Below, piece after piece: positions 60,708-64,000 of a stretch of 64,000 nucleotides of DNA. The notes beneath the pieces are model-generated. The model was given only the letters and a program-made list of their open reading frames with translations. It was not told the origin of the DNA and searched no databases. Made by a program: the position numbers and the translations under genes. The DNA is from Burkholderiales bacterium (lineage in GTDB: Bacteria; Pseudomonadota; Gammaproteobacteria; Burkholderiales; Burkholderiaceae_C): contig JADJCH010000003.1 of the NCBI GenBank assembly GCA_016703325.1, forward strand, positions 134,191 through 198,190. Direction: 5' to 3'. Numbering within the stretch: position 1 is the stretch's first letter; every line of letters begins with the position of its first letter.

Positions 60708-61841
60708 TCAACGCCGCCGGGCTGCCCCCTGGAGCAGGCCAACCACCACGGGCGCCTGCGCCTGCAGGGAATAGGTGCCCTCCACGCAGCGCCGCCCCTG
60801 TTTGCCCTGGCGCGCCCCCAGCGCCCGGTCGGCGGCCAGGGTGTCGAGGGCCAGCACCCAGTCGTCCGCCGACGCCGCCAGGGCGCCGAACTCCGGTGTC
60901 ACCAGCTCGCGGTTCATCCCCACCGGCGAGGCAATCACCGGCTTGGCCATGGCCATGTACTGGATCAGCTTGTAGGCGCACTTGCCCCGCTCCCAGGGCT
61001 CGTCGGGAAGCGGCATCACACCCACGTCGATCGACGCCAGGCTCTCCACCTCAGAAGCCTCCGTCCAGGGCCGCACCTCCATCGGCACACCCAGATCGGT
61101 GCCCGCTGGGGCCCCGATGGTGACCATCTGGACCGCACGCGTGCGTGCCACCCGCTGCAGCGGCTCACGCACCAGCTCCAGGTACTTCGCCGTCGCGGGG
61201 GTGCCGATCCACCCCACGCGCAGCGGCCGATCGGCCTGCGCTGCAGCGCCTGCCACCGGGGCGCCCAGCCGGTAGCGCGTCAGATCGACCACCGTCGGCA
61301 CACGCACCACCCGCTTCGCTCCATGCGCGGCCGCATAGTCCCCGAGGTAGTGATTGCCCACCGTCACGGCATCCGCCCCGCGCAGCAGCGGCTCCAGCTT
61401 GCGCCCCAGCCAGCGCCGGATCAGCGGGCGCCGGTGCTCGTCATAGGTGTGGAACGTGGCGTCGTCGTAGTCCACCACATAGGGCACGCCCAACCGGGCC
61501 AGGTGCCCCTCGAACCACGGCGGCGCAAAGGGCAGCAGCTCCTTCTCGACCCACACCACATCGTGCCGCCGTGCATCCCACAGCGCCGCCGCCCGCAGCG
61601 CGTAGGCGCGCAGGAGATCCGCAGTGCCGCGGCTGCGGGTTCCATACAGGCGGCGCAGGTACCTGGCGTCGAAGAACGGGCGATTGCAGACCTCGGCCCC
61701 CGCGGCCTGCAGCGCCGGAATGTACTGAAAGGTCCGCAGGCGACTGCTGGCGGCCTGCGGCTCGTGGCGGCTCAGGATCAGCACCCGCCAGGGCCCGCTG
61801 CCCCCCTCGGACCCATCGGCCAGCCCCTCTGTGCGCCCCAT
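60708..61841 (-). CDS. Glycosyltransferase, GT4-like
   Basis: A 377-residue enzyme with a two-lobe GT-B fold. The N-terminal lobe has WRVLILSRHEPQAASSRLRT; the C-terminal lobe has RVGWIGTPATAKYLELV, SIDVGVMPLPDEPWERGKCA and KLIQYMAMAKPVIASPVGMN, the GT4 pattern with the donor-binding Glu-like region. The sugar and acceptor are unknown. It is next to a GT2 gene (stop and start adjacent), so they probably act in sequence. Confidence 0.85.
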   Translation of the reverse strand: MGRTEGLADGSEGGSGPWRVLILSRHEPQAASSRLRTFQYIPALQAAGAEVCNRPFFDARYLRRLYGTRSRGTADLLRAYALRAAALWDARRHDVVWVEKELLPFAPPWFEGHLARLGVPYVVDYDDATFHTYDEHRRPLIRRWLGRKLEPLLRGADAVTVGNHYLGDYAAAHGAKRVVRVPTVVDLTRYRLGAPVAGAAAQADRPLRVGWIGTPATAKYLELVREPLQRVARTRAVQMVTIGAPAGTDLGVPMEVRPWTEASEVESLASIDVGVMPLPDEPWERGKCAYKLIQYMAMAKPVIASPVGMNRELVTPEFGALAASADDWVLALDTLAADRALGARQGKQGRRCVEGTYSLQAQAPVVVGLLQGAARRR

Positions 61842-62801
61842 TCAGGTGCTGCCATGTGCCCGCCCCATCTGCCACGCCGTGCGCAGGGTCGCCGGCATGT
61901 CGGCCCACAGCATCCGGTAGCCCGACCAGGTGTTGCGCACATCCGCCCGGGAGCATCGCGCCAGCGCCAGGACCGTGCGCGTGATCGGCTCCAGGCCCAT
62001 CGTGATCAGCCAGACCAGCCCGCCGCGCACACGCCCCATGTGCTTGAAGCTGTACAGCATCCGGCTGCGCAGCGAATAGAACAGCCGGTGCGCCTTCACC
62101 TGCGACGACACCCCGCCGCCCTTGTGATACGCCGAGGCCGTCGCGAGGAAGTACGTACCCCAGCCAGCCTGCCGGGCCTGCAGCGCGAAATCCAGCTCCT
62201 CGAAATAGACGAAATAGCGCTCGTCGAAACCGCCGAGGCGCTCGAACAACTCGCGCCGCACCAGAAAGTAGGCCCCCATCACCTCATCGACGGGCCGGCT
62301 CTCCCGGTGGTCGAAATCCGTCAGGTAATGCGGCGGAAACACCCCCGGCAGCACCTTGTGGAGCCCGGTCGCCCGCCCCATGAAGGTGCGCACCGAGGGG
62401 AACCGTGCACAGGTCTTCTCCACCTGCCCATCGTCGCCGATCAACTGCACACCGCAGATACCCACTTGAGCGGCTGCGGGGCTGTTCATGAAGTCCAGCG
62501 AGCGGCGCAGGCAGTCCGGATGCAGTTCTGCATCCGGATTGAAGAACAGGATGTAGGGCGCCCGCCCCTTTTCCGCGCCTCGATTGCAGGCCTTGGCGAA
62601 GCCGGCATTTGTCCCCAGGAATACTTTTTCAACCTGGTCCGAAGGCCCGGCGACAAAACCCATCGAACCATCCGTGGACCCGTTGTCCACCAAGAACACC
62701 TTCGCCAGGTCCGCTCCGCCGTGTATCAGCAGTGAATCCACACAGCGGGACAAAAAGGCCCCCGAATTCCAGTTCACAATAACAACATCGACTTCAGCCA
62801 T
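61842..62801 (-). CDS. Glycosyltransferase family 2 (rhamnosyltransferase-like)
   Basis: A 319-residue GT-A enzyme. DVVIVNWNSGAFLSRCVDSL, LVDNGSTDGSMGF and FFNPDAEL (the DXD-like metal site) are family motifs; GGFDERYFVYFEELDFALQA is the acceptor-side motif of rhamnosyltransferase-like members. A C-terminal amphipathic region may bind the membrane. The start is 8 bp after the stop of the polymerase gene. Confidence 0.9.
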   Translation of the reverse strand: MAEVDVVIVNWNSGAFLSRCVDSLLIHGGADLAKVFLVDNGSTDGSMGFVAGPSDQVEKVFLGTNAGFAKACNRGAEKGRAPYILFFNPDAELHPDCLRRSLDFMNSPAAAQVGICGVQLIGDDGQVEKTCARFPSVRTFMGRATGLHKVLPGVFPPHYLTDFDHRESRPVDEVMGAYFLVRRELFERLGGFDERYFVYFEELDFALQARQAGWGTYFLATASAYHKGGGVSSQVKAHRLFYSLRSRMLYSFKHMGRVRGGLVWLITMGLEPITRTVLALARCSRADVRNTWSGYRMLWADMPATLRTAWQMGRAHGST

Positions 62802-62808
62802 TCAAACC

Positions 62809-63988
62809 TCACACTGCCGCCCGCGACCTGAGCGCAAAAGGTACTTTCGAATTAAAACCAAAGATAGCAAGGTAGACAATGAATAAATAGATATAAGTAG
62901 TCAGGAAAACTGCATGCATAGAACACGACAATTGCGGGATAGATCATCGAGGCGTACATCAACACAGCAAACGCAGAAAACCGGATGCAATTAAACACCG
63001 CACCCCATATCAAACCAAACAGATATGTAATCAGAACCACACCCATGACGCCAAAATCCATATACGGAGCCTGAATGTACGAGAACACATTGAACTCGCC
63101 GGCTTCGATATCAATTGATTCACCGCTGCGGCCACGACCAAGCAGCTTATGAATCAATAAGAAAACATTACTTCCCCCATCGACACCAGCCAGTCGAATG
63201 ATGTATTCATCAAAGGCTTTGATCCCATATCCCGTAGGCAAGAAAAAAAGTTGCCAACTACCGTATCACGCTTTAAAAGTCAACTGTGCAATCAGGAAAA
63301 ACAGGAACGCAGAAATCAATATCGGATACAGCAGTAACTTCGTTTTCCTGGTTATAGTGAACCAAGAAAGCAACAGATGACAACATCAAAACACTTGTGC
63401 GTTCCATTTTTACAATGGACCCGAGCAGGCAAGCCAGCACCAGCACCCACCCAAACCTACGGCGCTGCTGGCCGCCAGACAGAATCATGAAATAACCAAG
63501 CGCCTGAGCTGCAACCAGAAAGTGGAATGCCCCATGGTCCGACTCCTCGCCGTACGTGATGCGGCATATCGAAGCGCATACCCAATGGCATCACCGCTGA
63601 GGAGCCCCCGGGTCACCAAGAGATAAACCGTGATCAGCATACCAATGATGCCTGACGTCAACAACGCAAGCTTCATACGCTTATCGATCGTCAACAAAAC
63701 TGCAGAGCCCTCGCCACGTCGGTCAGCAGCATAACGCCCGTTGATAGCGAGCGAAGAAATGTCACCCAGATAAAAGCAGAAACCAGCGCCAACAAACAAG
63801 AATAAAGTCAGGTCATTGAGACGAGAAAGACCATAGAGACTTTCCCCTGCAATCAATGAAAGCAAGGAAAACAATGCAACCAAGACACTGGGTCGCCATA
63901 TCAACAACTTCGAAGGTGCAGGCAGCGTCAGTGCTGCAAGCACCAACAACATTGCGGTCAAGAGAATTGATATCACTTGCCACCCCAA
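62809..63988 (-). pseudogene. Broken O-antigen/EPS polymerase (Wzy-like), AT-rich
   Basis: A multi-segment membrane protein similar in layout to Wzy-type polymerases. Pieces: ILLTAMLLVLAALTLPAPSK to YLLVTRGLLSGDAIG in one frame; GAFHFLVAAQALGYFMILSG and RTSVLMLSSVAFLVHY in a second; LTFKA, an in-frame TGA at 63268-63266, then GYGIKAFDEYIIRLAGVDG in the first frame again; and a last frame ending IYLFIVYLAIFGFNSK and the stop at 62809. Breaks lie near 63550, 63345 and 62920. The DNA is clearly poorer in GC than its surroundings, which fits transfer. The start is unclear; an in-frame TGA precedes 63988. Decay and poor sequence are both possible. Confidence 0.65.
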
Positions 63989-64000
63989 TCAAAATTAGCG

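Overview
The window is about 64 kb of high-GC DNA from a betaproteobacterium of the order Burkholderiales, most likely the Leptothrix/Sphaerotilus/Rubrivivax/Ideonella branch. The evidence is gene order and content: tyrS, M23 peptidase, anmK, erpA, bactofilin, a DUF6776-type protein, rpsI and rplM in a row; a type II secretion locus with gspC transcribed away from gspG-N; PEP-CTERM proteins; and hairpin-rich intergenic repeats of a kind common in this group. The genus is an inference. I found no tRNA, rRNA, CRISPR array, insertion sequence or phage gene.

Layout. 0-1.4 kb: an OsmC-like protein, an orphan FitA-like antitoxin followed by a 20-codon stump of its toxin, and a candidate small RNA ending in a strong terminator. 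1.5-4.4 kb: ilvA and a divergent cobT homologue. 4.4-16.4 kb: type II secretion genes, gspC (reverse) and gspGHIJKLMNDEF (forward). 16.4-23.4 kb: a 7TM/GGDEF signalling protein, a Lon-like AAA+ ATPase, and a secreted nuclease flanked by two PEP-CTERM proteins. 23.4-34.4 kb: a Crp/Fnr-type regulator divergent from an acyl-CoA ligase and a branched-chain amino-acid-type ABC transporter (livG-H-M-K-F), then a 100-residue unknown protein, a PaaK-like CoA ligase and a Bug-type binding protein. This looks like uptake plus CoA activation of a carboxylic acid. 34.4-43.8 kb: mostly housekeeping genes. 44-57 kb: a purine module, made of a BMP-type nucleoside/base transporter, guaD and a LysR regulator on the minus strand and xdhA, xdhB, a Uma2-family protein and xdhC on the plus strand. 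Guanine could be imported, deaminated to xanthine and oxidised to urate. 57-64 kb: an exopolysaccharide locus (Wza-like, Wzz-like, two glycosyltransferases, a broken AT-rich polymerase).

A general caution: seven genes (gspC, the GGDEF gene, livH, one PEP-CTERM gene, the M23 peptidase, wzz, wzy) carry reading-frame breaks, ten in all, and most can be repaired by one base in a short homopolymer. Three are a missing C in a run of C. This points to consensus sequence errors rather than many true pseudogenes, although the polymerase at the right edge, which also has an in-frame stop, may really be decayed.

Most unusual points: the candidate small RNA with a CCUCC-rich hairpin loop (1241-1372); the toxin stump behind an intact antitoxin; the nuclease/PEP-CTERM trio; a repeat-derived 38-codon ORF joined by ATGA overlaps to both xdhA and xdhB; and a Uma2-family gene inside the xdh operon.
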